Source: Micromonospora sp. R77 (GTDB lineage Bacteria; Actinomycetota; Actinomycetes; Mycobacteriales; Micromonosporaceae). Taken from it: DNA of 64,000 nucleotides. The translations under genes were made by a program, and so were the position numbers. Positions 1-8,991 of the stretch are shown here, piece by piece; the stretch's first letter is position 1; every line of letters begins with the position of its first letter. Where the stretch lies: assembly GCF_022747945.1 (NCBI RefSeq), contig NZ_JALDST010000001.1, positions 6,758,001 to 6,822,000 on the forward strand, in the 5' to 3' direction. A model generated the notes under the pieces. The model made no database searches, had not been told where the DNA came from, and worked only from the letters and a program-made list of their open reading frames with translations.

Positions 1-1528
1 AGAACGTGGGGTTGTGCTGGCTGTCCACGGTCTGCACCCGGGCGCTGCCGTCCACGTGCACGACAGCCGGGAGCCGGTCCCGCCACTCCTTGCGCACCTG
101 GACGACGTAGGACATGAAGTCGAGCGGTGCCCGGGTGTGACCGATCTCGAACACCTCCTCGAGGTGTTCGCGGAGCACGGCCGGCGCGAACGGCCGGAAC
201 TCCTCCCGCTTCTTCACCACCGCGTTCACCCGGTCCCGGTTCTCAGCGAGCCGCGGGTCGGCGAGGATGCTGCGGTGTCCCAGGGCGCGCGGACCGAACT
301 CGGACCGGCCCCACGCCCAGCCGATCACCCGGCCGTCGTCGATGAGCTCGGCGGCCACCTCCGCCTCGCTGCCGGACTCGACCGGCTCCCATTCGACGAA
401 CGGCTCCCACCGGCGTACCGAGGCGGAGACGGTGTCCCGGGAGCCCACGTCCGGGCCGAGGAAGACGTGCCGGAGCCGCTTGCTGTCGAAGACCCCGGCG
501 GCGGACTGCAGCGACTGGGCGGCGCCGAGTGCCGCGCCGGCGTCGTGGGACGCGGGGTGGACGAAGACCTCGTCGAAGGTGCCGGAGGCGAGCAGTCGGC
601 CGTTGGCGGAGGAGTTGTGCGCCACCCCGCCGGACAGGCAGACCCGCCGCTCCCCCGTCTCGTCCCGCCAGTGCCGCAGCAGGTGCATCACCACCCGCTC
701 CAGGGTCTGCTGCAGCGCGGCGGCCAGGTTCGCGTCCTCGGCGCGGGTCGGCTCGCCCCGGCGACGAGGCCGGTAACCGCGGCGCAGGAAGTGTTCCAGC
801 AGGGCGTCGCCGGCGACCTGGAACTCCCCGTCCGGCAGCAGCTGCACGTGACGGTCGAAGTCGGCCCGGTACACGTCGGGATCGCCGTAGGGGGCCAGGC
901 CCATGACCTTGTACTCGTCGAACCGGCGGAACCCGAGCAGCGGCAGCGTAGCGAGGTAGAAGTGGCCGAGCGAGCGGGAGACCTCGTACGTCTTCAGCAG
1001 GTCCAGCTTCCCGCCGGCGCTGCCCTGGAACACCGAGATGCTCTCCGACTCGCCGTTGCCGTCCATCACCACGGCGAGCCCGCTGTCGAAGCCGGAATCG
1101 GCGAAGGTGCCGAAGGCGTGCGAGACGTGGTGCGGCACGAAGGTGATCGCCTCCTGGGGGAGGTCGATCCCGAGGCTCTCCTGCAGCCGTGCCGTGACCA
1201 GCTCGCGGGCGGACCGGATCTGCTCGTCCGGGTGCTCGAGGTACTGGTAGCCCAGTTCGAGGTCGGTGTATTCCTCACCGAAGAAGAACGCGACGCTGTC
1301 GATGTCCGCGGCGCGGAGGCCACCGAGGTCGAGGCAGGCCCGCGCGGCGTGGTGCGGGAACTTGTTGGTGTGCTTGATCCGGTTGAGGCGCTCCTCCTCC
1401 ACCGCAGCGACGACCTTGCCGTCGACGACGAGCGCCGCCGCCGCGTCGTGGTAGAACCAGTCCGGCAGGGCCGGCAGGAACTCGCCGCCGAGGTCGGAGA
1501 AGCTTCCGGTGATGCCCAGTGTGATCAC
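1..1528 (-). CDS. Carbamoyltransferase, NodU/CmcH family (3' end beyond window)
   Basis: Transfers a carbamoyl group from carbamoyl phosphate through a carbamoyl-adenylate to a hydroxyl, usually on a sugar or tailored natural product. About 509 residues are visible. The N-terminal Kae1-like domain has YHDAAAALV, EEERLNRIKH and the metal-site motif PHHVSHAF, followed by KVMGLAPYGD. The C-terminal YrdC-like part has SEFGPRALGHRSILADPR. The GTG start is chosen because AGGAGA lies a few bases upstream and the glycosyltransferase stops 10 nt before it. The gene runs off the left edge, so the C-terminus is not seen. A second, divergent paralogue lies at 3208-4935. The acceptor cannot be told from sequence. 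Confidence 0.9.
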   Translation of the reverse strand, partial: MITLGITGSFSDLGGEFLPALPDWFYHDAAAALVVDGKVVAAVEEERLNRIKHTNKFPHHAARACLDLGGLRAADIDSVAFFFGEEYTDLELGYQYLEHPDEQIRSARELVTARLQESLGIDLPQEAITFVPHHVSHAFGTFADSGFDSGLAVVMDGNGESESISVFQGSAGGKLDLLKTYEVSRSLGHFYLATLPLLGFRRFDEYKVMGLAPYGDPDVYRADFDRHVQLLPDGEFQVAGDALLEHFLRRGYRPRRRGEPTRAEDANLAAALQQTLERVVMHLLRHWRDETGERRVCLSGGVAHNSSANGRLLASGTFDEVFVHPASHDAGAALGAAQSLQSAAGVFDSKRLRHVFLGPDVGSRDTVSASVRRWEPFVEWEPVESGSEAEVAAELIDDGRVIGWAWGRSEFGPRALGHRSILADPRLAENRDRVNAVVKKREEFRPFAPAVLREHLEEVFEIGHTRAPLDFMSYVVQVRKEWRDRLPAVVHVDGSARVQTVDSQHNPTF

Positions 1529-1537
1529 GCTTGTCTC

Positions 1538-2692
1538 CTACTCGTGGGGGTCGGCATCGCCGGGGGCGGTGAGGGGCGGCGGTGCCGCGGGGAGCGGCGG
1601 ATCGGTCGTACGCCGGCTGAAGCCCTCCGCGTCGACGTAGGTGAACCGTCGCAGTGCCAGGCCGGGGCGGCCACGCCGGAGCGCCCCCACGACCACGCCC
1701 AGAGTGAAGGTGGCGTCGAGGCAGCGGGCGGCCAGCCGCTGCGGCAGTTCGGCCGCGGGCACCGAGCCGGTCGTGCTGGCTCCGTACATCGAGCCGCCCC
1801 GCCGGCTGAGCCTGGCCGCCGCGTAGCCGAGCGTGCCGACGGCCAGCGCGGCCCGCGTGCGCCTGCCGCTCACCGCGAAGGCGGCGCCGAGCAGTACCGC
1901 GCCGGCCAGCTGGGTGGGCTGGTGCGCCCGCGCCCGGTGCGGGTGCAGGTCGACCAGGGCCGCGTCGGCGGCACCGTAGTGGAACAGGCTGCGGGCGATC
2001 GCGCGCAGTCCCCGGATGTGGGCCCGCCGGTGGTACACCACGGCGGTCGGGTTGGTGGCGATGTCGAATCCCGCCTCCGTCAGCCGGACGCCGAAGTCGA
2101 CGTCCTCGCCGCCGACGGGTGCCGGCCGCATGGTGCGGAAGCCGCCGACCTTCTCGAACGCTTCCCGCCGCACGACCAGGTTGGACGTGGTTCCCCACAG
2201 CACCCGGTCGTAGCGCTCGGGCCAGTCGTAGCACTGGTTGTACATGCGGGAGTGGCGCACGACCGTCCAGGGATGGACATCGCCCCGGTCGGCCATCCGG
2301 GTCGGGCCGATGGCGGCACCGACCTGCGCCGGCGCGGCCGTCATGAAGTCGAGGTGGGCACGGATCGTCTCGGCCGTGAGCAGGCAGTCCGAGTCGACGA
2401 ACAGCAGCAGGCCCCCGGCGGCCTCGCCGCCACCGATGTTCCGCTTGCTCGCGGCGTCCTGCGGCCCGCGCAGGTAGCGGCAGCCCCGCACCGAATCGCA
2501 GACCTCTTCGAGGGCGGTCGCCTCGTGCCCCTGAGAACTGTCGACCACGAGAAGCTCGACGGTACCCGAGGAGAACTCGTCGCGCGCCCCCTGGACCAGT
2601 TCCTGAACCAGCCTTCCCCGCCCCGAGTGAGTGGGGACGATGACGGAGAGCCGTGGGCTGATTATTGCCGAATTGGCGTCGTCGCCGTCCAT
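1538..2692 (-). CDS. Family 2 glycosyltransferase
   Basis: A 384-residue GT-A fold glycosyltransferase. It opens with the nucleotide-binding strand LSVIVPTHSGRGR, has the DxD-type motif LFVDSDC near residue 100, and an acceptor-side GGEDVDFGVRL motif typical of GT2 enzymes that read a nucleotide-sugar. After about residue 250 a hydrophobic stretch (AGAVLLGAAFAV) suggests membrane association. It is followed 9 nt later by the carbamoyltransferase, so the two are almost certainly co-transcribed. Together they suggest a glycosylated and carbamoylated product made by genes further left. The sugar and acceptor are unknown. Confidence 0.85.
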   Translation of the reverse strand: MDGDDANSAIISPRLSVIVPTHSGRGRLVQELVQGARDEFSSGTVELLVVDSSQGHEATALEEVCDSVRGCRYLRGPQDAASKRNIGGGEAAGGLLLFVDSDCLLTAETIRAHLDFMTAAPAQVGAAIGPTRMADRGDVHPWTVVRHSRMYNQCYDWPERYDRVLWGTTSNLVVRREAFEKVGGFRTMRPAPVGGEDVDFGVRLTEAGFDIATNPTAVVYHRRAHIRGLRAIARSLFHYGAADAALVDLHPHRARAHQPTQLAGAVLLGAAFAVSGRRTRAALAVGTLGYAAARLSRRGGSMYGASTTGSVPAAELPQRLAARCLDATFTLGVVVGALRRGRPGLALRRFTYVDAEGFSRRTTDPPLPAAPPPLTAPGDADPHE

Positions 2693-3207
2693 CGCACGTG
2701 GTCCCTCCTGGAGCGTTCCTCAGATGGCGGAACAGTGATGACGGGTTTCGGGCAGGACTTACGGGGACGCACATCGACCCAGCCAGTTCCCAGAAGCGCC
2801 GAATTGCCATCCACCCGGTCGATGACATGCGCGCGAGAGCCCCCCGTTGCCGTGGGACCGTATCAAGATCAGTCAATCGTCGCAAGCGGTGCCCGCCCCC
2901 TGGCAGGCGAATCCCCAGGTCTTCCGGCAGACCGGGTGCCGGATCGACCACGCGTCATGGCGGTCGATCGGAGCGTGGGGTACGGTCGGCTGCGTACGGC
3001 CCACCAGCAGCACCACAAGGCGCTGCGGGCAACGCGTTGCCTGTCACCGACCGATGCGGACACTCCATCACGGACCGTTAGGTGGGCGGCACGGCGGCGC
3101 TCGGCGGCACCGTCCTCCACCACGACAGCACGGGGGGTGGCACGGCGCCACACCCGGTGGTAAATATTGGCGCCACACGTGGAGTGTGCTTCGAAGAGGG
3201 ACGCAGA
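2693..3207. other. Divergent intergenic region, 515 nt
   Basis: Separates the leftward glycosyltransferase operon from the rightward carbamoyltransferase, so it should hold two promoters. No open frame here shows coding-type third-position bias. It carries a 10-bp direct repeat next to the rightward gene, listed separately, and a short AT-rich patch (TAAATATT) at 3161-3168. Nothing else is recognisable. Confidence 0.6.
3144..3178 (+). promoter_or_regulatory. Direct repeat GGCGCCACAC, possible regulator site
   Basis: GGCGCCACAC occurs at 3144-3153 and again at 3169-3178. The copies are 25 bp apart start to start and sit 30-64 bp upstream of the carbamoyltransferase ATG. An AT-rich patch lies between them. 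Their position fits an activator or repressor site, but no protein can be assigned. Confidence 0.35.
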
Positions 3208-4935
3208 ATGACCACGTACATCCTTGGTACAGGTCTGTCACACGACGGGTCGTCCTGCCTGATGAAGGACGGCGTCATCGTAGCCGGCATCGAGAAAGAA
3301 CGGCTCACCAGGCAGAAGCACGACGGCTTCAACGACGACCTGACATTGCAATACTGCCTCGACTCGGCCGGTATTTCCTGGTCAGACGTGGACCTGGTGG
3401 TCGAGAACAACACCGTCAATCCCTATGACCAGTCCGACGAAGAGCGTCGCGGCGACCGCATCATTCCCGCCAGCGTGCCCCGGGTCAACATCTCGCACCA
3501 CCTGGCGCACGCCTACAGCGTGGCGGGGATGAGCCCGCTGCCCCGGATGGCCGTCGTCGTGCTGGACGGTCGCGGCAGCTCGCTGGACAACTGCATCGAC
3601 GCGCCGGACAGTGTGCTGCCGCCCGAGATCGCCGCGGTCGCCCCGGCCGAGCGCAGCGGGTTCTGGGAGAAGGAGAGCCTGTACCTGTTCGACGGCAAGC
3701 TGGTCGAGCCGGTGTTCAAGGACTTCTCGCCGCTGCGCAGCACCGTCGCGCCGGTCCGCCACCCGATGATGCCGCGGTCGCTGGCGCACGGCATCGGCGC
3801 CGTCTACGGTGCCGTCTCGCGGTACGTCTTCGGCAAGAGCTTCACCGAGGGCAAGCTGATGGGGCTGGCCCCCTACGGCCGCCCGGGACACTTCGACTTC
3901 CCCATCTTCGACCTGGCCGAGGGGCGGGTGTTCGCCCGCTACGACTGGTACTCCCGGTTCCCCGCCGAGCTGGCCGGGGACGGGCTGAACCTGCGGGAGA
4001 ACTTCCAGTACTACGCCGACCTGGCCCACCACGTGCAGAGCGAGGCCGAGCGGGCGATCCTGCACCTGTTCGGCGAGTACCACCGCATGTCGGGCGAGCC
4101 GGCGGCCGGCTACGCCGGTGGTGTCGCGCTCAACGCCGTCTGCAACGGCAAGATCGTGGCGAAGACGCCGTTCGAGGAGCTGTACATCCAGCCGGCGGCG
4201 GGCGACAACGGCATCGCGCTGGGGTGCGCGTACTACGGCTGGTTGCAGACCCTCGGCCAGCCGCCGGTGCGGCACGACGGGTCCACGGCCTTCGCCCGCC
4301 CGTTCACCGAGCAGGAGGTACGGGCGGCGCTCGCCGAGTTCGCGGACCGGTGTGTGGTCGAGGGGCCCTTCCCGGTGGAGGAGCGCAGCCGGCGGGCCGC
4401 GGCGATGATCGCCGACGGTGAGGTGCTCGGGTGGTTCCAGGGCCCGTCCGAGTTCGGGCCCCGGGCACTCGGCCACCGCAGCATCCTCGCCGATCCGCGC
4501 CGCGAGCACCTGCGCGACCACATCAACGCGAACGTCAAGTTCCGCGAGGACTTCCGCCCGTTCGCCCCCGCCACCCTGGCGGCGGAGGCCGACAAGTACT
4601 TCGAGGGCGTGACGGACAGCCCGTACATGATCTCTGTCTCCCAGGTGCCCGAGCACCTGCGCAAGGCGCTGCCCGCCGTGACGCACCGCGACGGCTCCGC
4701 GCGGTTGCAGACCGTCACGCCGACCAGCAACCCGGCGTTCTGGGCCCTGCTGACCCACCTGAAGTCCCTGACCGGCCTGCCGATCTGCCTGAACACGTCG
4801 CTGAACCGGCGTGGGATGCCGATCGTCGAGACGCCCGCCCAGGCGCTCTCGCTGCTCTGCGAGACCGCGCTCGACGCGATGGTCCTGGAGGGATTCATCG
4901 TCCGACGGGTCGGCGCGCCCGGGACGCCCAGCTGA
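3208..4935 (+). CDS. Carbamoyltransferase, NodU/CmcH family
   Basis: A complete 575-residue O-carbamoyltransferase. The N-terminal Kae1-like domain starts MTTYILGTGLSHDGSS and contains SHHLAHAY (metal-binding histidines) and KLMGLAPYGR. The C-terminal domain contains SEFGPRALGHRSILADPR, the signature of the family, and ends in LPICLNTSLNRRGMPIVETP. The ATG at 3208 is chosen over upstream in-frame starts because GAGGG lies about 8 nt before it and the protein then begins at the conserved strand. It is transcribed away from the partial paralogue at 1-1528, so the locus makes two distinct carbamoyltransferases. A HAD phosphatase follows 43 nt downstream. Confidence 0.92.
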   Translation: MTTYILGTGLSHDGSSCLMKDGVIVAGIEKERLTRQKHDGFNDDLTLQYCLDSAGISWSDVDLVVENNTVNPYDQSDEERRGDRIIPASVPRVNISHHLAHAYSVAGMSPLPRMAVVVLDGRGSSLDNCIDAPDSVLPPEIAAVAPAERSGFWEKESLYLFDGKLVEPVFKDFSPLRSTVAPVRHPMMPRSLAHGIGAVYGAVSRYVFGKSFTEGKLMGLAPYGRPGHFDFPIFDLAEGRVFARYDWYSRFPAELAGDGLNLRENFQYYADLAHHVQSEAERAILHLFGEYHRMSGEPAAGYAGGVALNAVCNGKIVAKTPFEELYIQPAAGDNGIALGCAYYGWLQTLGQPPVRHDGSTAFARPFTEQEVRAALAEFADRCVVEGPFPVEERSRRAAAMIADGEVLGWFQGPSEFGPRALGHRSILADPRREHLRDHINANVKFREDFRPFAPATLAAEADKYFEGVTDSPYMISVSQVPEHLRKALPAVTHRDGSARLQTVTPTSNPAFWALLTHLKSLTGLPICLNTSLNRRGMPIVETPAQALSLLCETALDAMVLEGFIVRRVGAPGTPS

Positions 4936-4978
4936 TGACGGTCGGGCCGGTGGCGGCGGGCCCGGGCGCCGGCCCGCC

Positions 4979-5765
4979 ATGAGTGGGACCGGGACCCGAT
5001 TCGCGCTCCTCGACCTGGACGGCACGCTGCTGCGTCCCGGCTGCCCGCTGCAGCGGCTGCACATGTCGGCCATGGCCGAGGCGATCGCCACCGTGACCGG
5101 CCGGCGTCGGCAGTTCGAATACCACGACCACGACCTGCGGTACGCCGGGCGGAGTCTGGCCGGCTTCACCGACGCCGGCACCATCCGGCTCGCCCTGTCG
5201 GTGGACGGGGTGCCGGACAGCGAACTGCCACGACACCTGCCGGCAGTGGTGGCGGAGATGACGGATCGGCTGCTGCACGTCCGGGCCGACGCCGGGTCGT
5301 CCGCCGGGCCGAATCTCCTGCCGGGGGTGCGGTCGATGCTGGAGCGCCTGCACGGGGCGGGCTGGCGGCTCGGCATGAGCACGGGGAACGCCGCGACGGT
5401 CGCCCGCTGGAAGATGCGTCGCGTCGGCCTGGACGACATGCTGCACCACGGCGGCTTCGGGGACAGCGCCGTCGACCGGCGTGACGTGGCCGTGCGCGGC
5501 GTCGCGGCGGTCGCGGGCGGCGCCGATCGCCGGCACGGCGTCCTGGTCGGGGACACCGTCGGAGACGTGCTCGCCGCCCGGCGGCGGGGCTCCGTGCCTG
5601 GCGGTCGCCACCGGGAACGCCACCGCCGCGCAGCTCGCCACCGCGGGCGCGGACGAGGTGGTCGCGGGGCTGGACGATCCGGGCCTGCCGGCGATCATGT
5701 CGCGGTTGGCCACCGCCGGTCCGGCCGCACCGGTACGACCCGGCCGGGCACCGCAGGCCCGCTAG
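4979..5765 (+). CDS. HAD-family phosphatase (frame broken as read)
   Basis: Begins at ATG 4979 with the HAD nucleophile motif LLDLDGTLL. Motif II is STGNA near residue 135, a Lys follows in WKMRRVGL, and the acidic motif IV is GDTVGD near residue 200, so the catalytic set of a phosphoglycolate-phosphatase-like enzyme is present. After DVLAARR the frame is lost in the GC run at about 5579-5590, and homology continues one frame over (CLAVATGNATAAQ) to a stop at 5765. Adding two G residues in the run would restore RRAGAPCLAVATG, so a sequence error is likelier than decay. It probably shares a transcript with the upstream carbamoyltransferase. The substrate is unknown. Confidence 0.75.
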
Positions 5766-5929
5766 CATCCGACGCCGCGCCCTCGCCCAGCACACGCCGC
5801 GCCGGGGCCGGCCGCGCTCCGCAATGTCGACAATGCTCCTTGACACCGCCAACTTCTCAGCGGTGCGCGCCTGCGGTACGCCGAGACCGCTGTCGCGCAA
5901 CCGGGTGGTCCGCACGTGCGGCGGGTTCG

Positions 5930-6490
5930 TCAGCCAGTCCGGCCGGGCCGCCAGGGGCGGGCGGAGGTCGCCGACGCTGCGGACCGGCACCGACCGGTTG
6001 GTGACCCGGTCCTGCACGGTGCCCACCACCTGCGTCGGGGCGAGCGGGTCGGCGCGGAACGTCTCAGGACGCGCCGGACGCCCCAGATCAGCATCGTCAG
6101 CGGCGCCTCGGGCGGGATGATCTCGATGCTGCCGAGCCGGGCCAGCAGACTGTTCGCCACGACGGTGGCACTGCGCGGATAGAGCAGCAGCTCCAGCGAC
6201 GACAGCTGGGGATAGATGCCGAGGCCGGTCGCCGGCGGGTCCCCGGTCGCCAACTGGTCGCCCGCGTCGATCTCCACGGCGAGGCTGATCTCCTCCACCG
6301 GTGCGCCGGAGAGCCGGAGCGCCTCCGTCCGGGAGCCGCCGGCTTCCGCGCCTGCCGACCGGGCCCGCAGCCGCCGGGTCATCTCGTCCGGGTTGTACTG
6401 GAACACCACGACGCTGGCCAGGGGGTTCGCCGGCGCCATGCCGACCAGGGCGCCCCGTGCCGTACGCGGTGACCGGGTCAGCCCCGTCAT
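5930..6490 (-). pseudogene. Truncated contractile-injection-system tube/LysM-associated protein
   Basis: The first ~140 residues match the small tube-associated protein of extracellular contractile injection systems: PLASVVVFQYNPDEMTRRL, then EISLAVEIDAGDQL, LELLLYPRSA and IEIIPPEAPLTMLIWGVRRV. The family normally continues with a conserved PVR...FDPRLNP region of about 60 residues. Here homology stops at about 6068, and the frame runs through low-complexity Arg-rich codons to a stop at 5930. The adjacent frame from about 6065 to 5860 keeps strong third-position GC bias (TFRADPLAPTQVVGTVQDRV) but I do not recognise it. No sheath, baseplate or AAA+ gene is nearby, so this looks like a remnant of an eroded system. 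Confidence 0.6.
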
Positions 6491-6797
6491 CCGTCCTCAC
6501 CCCGCATCAGCGCCACCGCCCCTGCTCTCGACCCTGCGGCTGCCCGGCCGGTGGCCCGTCGCTCGGGTGACGGGCCACCGATCCGTTCCACGCCAGTCTC
6601 GGCGAGGGTGCGGGGCGGTGGGTCCGCGTCGGCAGACCCGAAAGCTGACGCGACAAAGTGCCCGGAGCCGGCCGGGTCGCCCGTTCCGGTCTGTTGAGGG
6701 GACGCGATTCCGCGCCGAGCCGGGCACCGCCCGCGACGTTCTACGCTGGCAGGACACGTCAGTGGTCCGGCGCTGACCTCGACACCTGTGGGCAGTG
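6491..6797. other. Intergenic, 307 nt
   Basis: Lies between the divergent tube-protein remnant and the PucR regulator. No convincing coding frame, repeat or hairpin is seen. It should contain the PucR-gene promoter, but no clear -10/-35 pair is recognisable. Confidence 0.5.
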
Positions 6798-8027
6798 ATG
6801 AGTGACGACGCCGGCGCGGGCGGGCCGGACACGGGCCGCGCCGAGAACGAGTGGCTGCTCGACGTGGCGCGCGGGGCCAGCGCCGACGCCGGCGGGGCAC
6901 CGGTCCACCTGCTCGGCGAATACCTGCGGCTGCTGGCCGACGCGGCGGTGACCGGACGACGCCCGGCGCGCAGCGAACTCGACGCGGTGGAGGTCCTCGG
7001 CCGGCGGGCCGCCGAGCAGGGGGTGTCCGCGGGGCGAGCGGTCCGGCTCTACCTCTCCGCGGCCCGCCGGCTGTGGCAGCAGTTGCCGCAGCTGGTCCGC
7101 TCCACCGACAGCGAAGTGGTACGCGCGGCCGCCGACGCGGTGCTGCACGTCGTCGACACGGCCGTGGCGACGCTCGCGGAGGGGTACGCGGCGGCGCGTC
7201 GGGAGCTCGTCCGCCGCGAGGAGGGGCTGCGCCGGGAACTGGTCGACGACCTGCTGCGCGGTGACTCGGACCTGGGTGGACTGGTGGAACGCGCGGAGCC
7301 GTTCGGTCTCGACCTGACCCGGGTGCACCAGGTGGCGCTCGCGGCGCCCGGCCGCCGACTGCCGGACACCGCCGCGGCGATCAGCGCGCTGGAACGCGTC
7401 ATCTTCGACCGGCTCGGCGACCGGGACGTCCTGGTGGCCACCAAGGAGGGTCTGCTGGTGGTGATCGCGCCGGCGGACGTGGTGCCGCCCGCCGGCGCTG
7501 CGGGCGCCGCCGCCCCGGCGGGCAGCCTGGGCCAACTGGTGCACGCCGAGCTGGACCGGTTGGCGCGGGGCCGGCCCTGGCAGGTGGCGGTCGGCCGTCC
7601 CCATCCCGGCCTGTACGGCATCGCCCGTTCCTACGAGGAGGCACGCGAGGCACTGACCACGGCGCGGCGGCTGCGCACCGACACCCCGGTCATCGACGCT
7701 CACCACCTGCTGATCTACCGGGTGCTGCTGCGGGACCAGGCCGCCATGGTCGATCTCGTGCAGGCGGTGCTGACGCCGCTGCGCGGCGCGCGGGGCGGCG
7801 CCGAGCCGTTGCTGGCCACGCTGGAGGCGTACTTCGCGTGCGGCGAGGTCGCCACCGAGGCGGCCCGCCGCCTGCACGTGTCGGTCCGGACGGTCACCTA
7901 CCGGCTGGACCGGGTACGCGCCCTGAGCGGCTACGACCCCGCAGATCCGCAGGACCGGTTCACCCTGCACGCCGCCGTGCTCGGCGCGCGGGCACTGGAC
8001 TGGCCACGGCAGCCGCCACCCCTGTGA
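6798..8027 (+). CDS. PucR/CdaR-type transcriptional regulator
   Basis: A 409-residue regulator starting at ATG 6798. The N-terminal ~170 residues form a helical sensor region (YLRLLADAAVTGR, LYLSAARRLWQQL). A central GGDEF-like CdaR region precedes the C-terminal PucR helix-turn-helix (ATEAARRLHVSVRTVTYRL), which is diagnostic for the family. Members usually activate or repress a neighbouring catabolic, transport or secondary-metabolism gene in response to a small molecule. The nearest gene on either side is unremarkable, so the target is not evident. It ends 4 nt before the convergent small gene at 8032-8277. Confidence 0.85.
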   Translation: MSDDAGAGGPDTGRAENEWLLDVARGASADAGGAPVHLLGEYLRLLADAAVTGRRPARSELDAVEVLGRRAAEQGVSAGRAVRLYLSAARRLWQQLPQLVRSTDSEVVRAAADAVLHVVDTAVATLAEGYAAARRELVRREEGLRRELVDDLLRGDSDLGGLVERAEPFGLDLTRVHQVALAAPGRRLPDTAAAISALERVIFDRLGDRDVLVATKEGLLVVIAPADVVPPAGAAGAAAPAGSLGQLVHAELDRLARGRPWQVAVGRPHPGLYGIARSYEEAREALTTARRLRTDTPVIDAHHLLIYRVLLRDQAAMVDLVQAVLTPLRGARGGAEPLLATLEAYFACGEVATEAARRLHVSVRTVTYRLDRVRALSGYDPADPQDRFTLHAAVLGARALDWPRQPPPL

Positions 8028-8031
8028 CCGG

Positions 8032-8277
8032 TCAGGCGGCCCTGGCGACCAGCTCCGGGAAGCCGAGCAGGGCGGCCAGGGCGGTCGCCTCGACGCGGGT
8101 CAGGGTGAGGCTGACCATCCGGTCCGGATCGTCCGCGTCGTCGAGGACGACGTCCCGGCGGCCACCCGCCTGATACTCCACGATGCCGATCCGGCGCCCC
8201 TGGGCGGTGGTGAAGACGTGTCGGGTGCCGATTCCGGGCAGGGTCGTACGTTCGATGTCCAACGGTGCGAGCTCCAA
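8032..8277 (-). CDS. KhtT N-terminal-like small protein
   Basis: An 81-residue protein resembling the N-terminal domain of regulatory subunits of cation:proton antiporters (KhtT/YhaT-like): IERTTLPGIGTRHVFTTAQG and RRIGIVEYQAGGRRDVVLDD, ending near LAALLGFPEL. Full-length relatives carry a C-terminal RCK_C (TrkA_C) domain of about 80 residues and sit beside a membrane antiporter. Both are absent, so this is either a stand-alone regulatory domain or a relic. The assignment rests on sequence pattern only. Confidence 0.6.
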   Translation of the reverse strand: MELAPLDIERTTLPGIGTRHVFTTAQGRRIGIVEYQAGGRRDVVLDDADDPDRMVSLTLTRVEATALAALLGFPELVARAA

Positions 8278-8329
8278 GCGAGGCGGCTGCCTATCCGTAG
8301 CGGGTCGGACCCGGCAGCGCGGTGGGCGG

Positions 8330-8548
8330 TCAGGCGCGGAAGGCGGGCACGCGGGGCGGCGCCCGATCGGCCGACCACGCGGGAACGCAGCTGCCCACCT
8401 CGCCGGTCAGCCGGACCACGATGCACATCCCCACATCGCTGCCGGCCCGGACCGTGGCCGCGACCACCGCCAGCACGATCAGCGTCGACAGGGCGGGGTG
8501 CCGCTGGACGCCGGACGAGTGCCACGGGTGACGCATGCGGGTCACCAT
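8330..8548 (-). CDS. Small hypothetical membrane protein
   Basis: About 72 residues if it starts at ATG 8548 (or 68 from ATG 8536). It has one hydrophobic segment, LSTLIVLAVVAATVRAGSDV, that could span the membrane, followed by MCIVVRLTGEVGSC. It lies 52 nt upstream of the KhtT-N-like gene on the same strand. No family is recognised and the start is uncertain, but composition is more gene-like than in the opposite frames. Confidence 0.4.
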   Translation of the reverse strand: MVTRMRHPWHSSGVQRHPALSTLIVLAVVAATVRAGSDVGMCIVVRLTGEVGSCVPAWSADRAPPRVPAFRA

Positions 8549-8991
8549 AGCCGTCCGCCCGACGGCGGCCCGGCGCCGCGACCCGGAGCCGGCCCACCGG
8601 GGACACCCACTCGTCGCGCCCGTCCGAGCCGCCGCTTCCTGTCCGGCCGCCGGCAATCAGGAGCCCGGTTGTTGTCCGGCGGGACGCCATGTCAGCGGGC
8701 GACCCACGGATCAAGCTGGAAGGGCGACCCTTACCCGGACAGTGCAGAGGCGGTGACGATGCGTACGTCGGCAGTTTCGCCGTCCCGGCGCACCGATCAC
8801 CCGCCGTCGCCTCGGCCGGCTTCGGTACGCGGTCCGATGAGCCCGCCCGGCGCAGGCCGCCGGTGACCGCACCGCTCGCGGTCACCGGGCCCGGCACCCG
8901 GATCTGACGGCTCGCCCCTCTCGCAGTTCCCGCCCTCCCCGCCGCCGGCGGTGGTGGCGCATCTTCGTGTCCGTTGTCGGAAGAGGTCGAC
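8549..8991. other. Intergenic, 443 nt
   Basis: Between the leftward small membrane gene and the rightward MreB-like gene. A 35-codon frame at about 8759-8866 has a weak ribosome-binding sequence but no convincing codon bias. The stretch GGTGACCGCACCGCTCGCGGTCACC near 8870 is an inverted repeat (GGTGACCGC / GCGGTCACC) that could be a hairpin or operator. Otherwise nothing recognisable. Confidence 0.4.

Noticed and set aside
14..3163. Very long rightward open frame opposite the carbamoyltransferase and glycosyltransferase
   Set aside because: It is the complement of two well-supported leftward genes; composition is low-complexity and no motif is present.
5579..5590. Programmed frameshifting in the HAD gene
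   Set aside because: No slippery heptamer or downstream pseudoknot is evident, and the same kind of break recurs in unrelated genes.
8759..8866. 35-codon frame upstream of the MreB-like gene
   Set aside because: Weak ribosome-binding site, basic/Pro-rich translation, no similarity.
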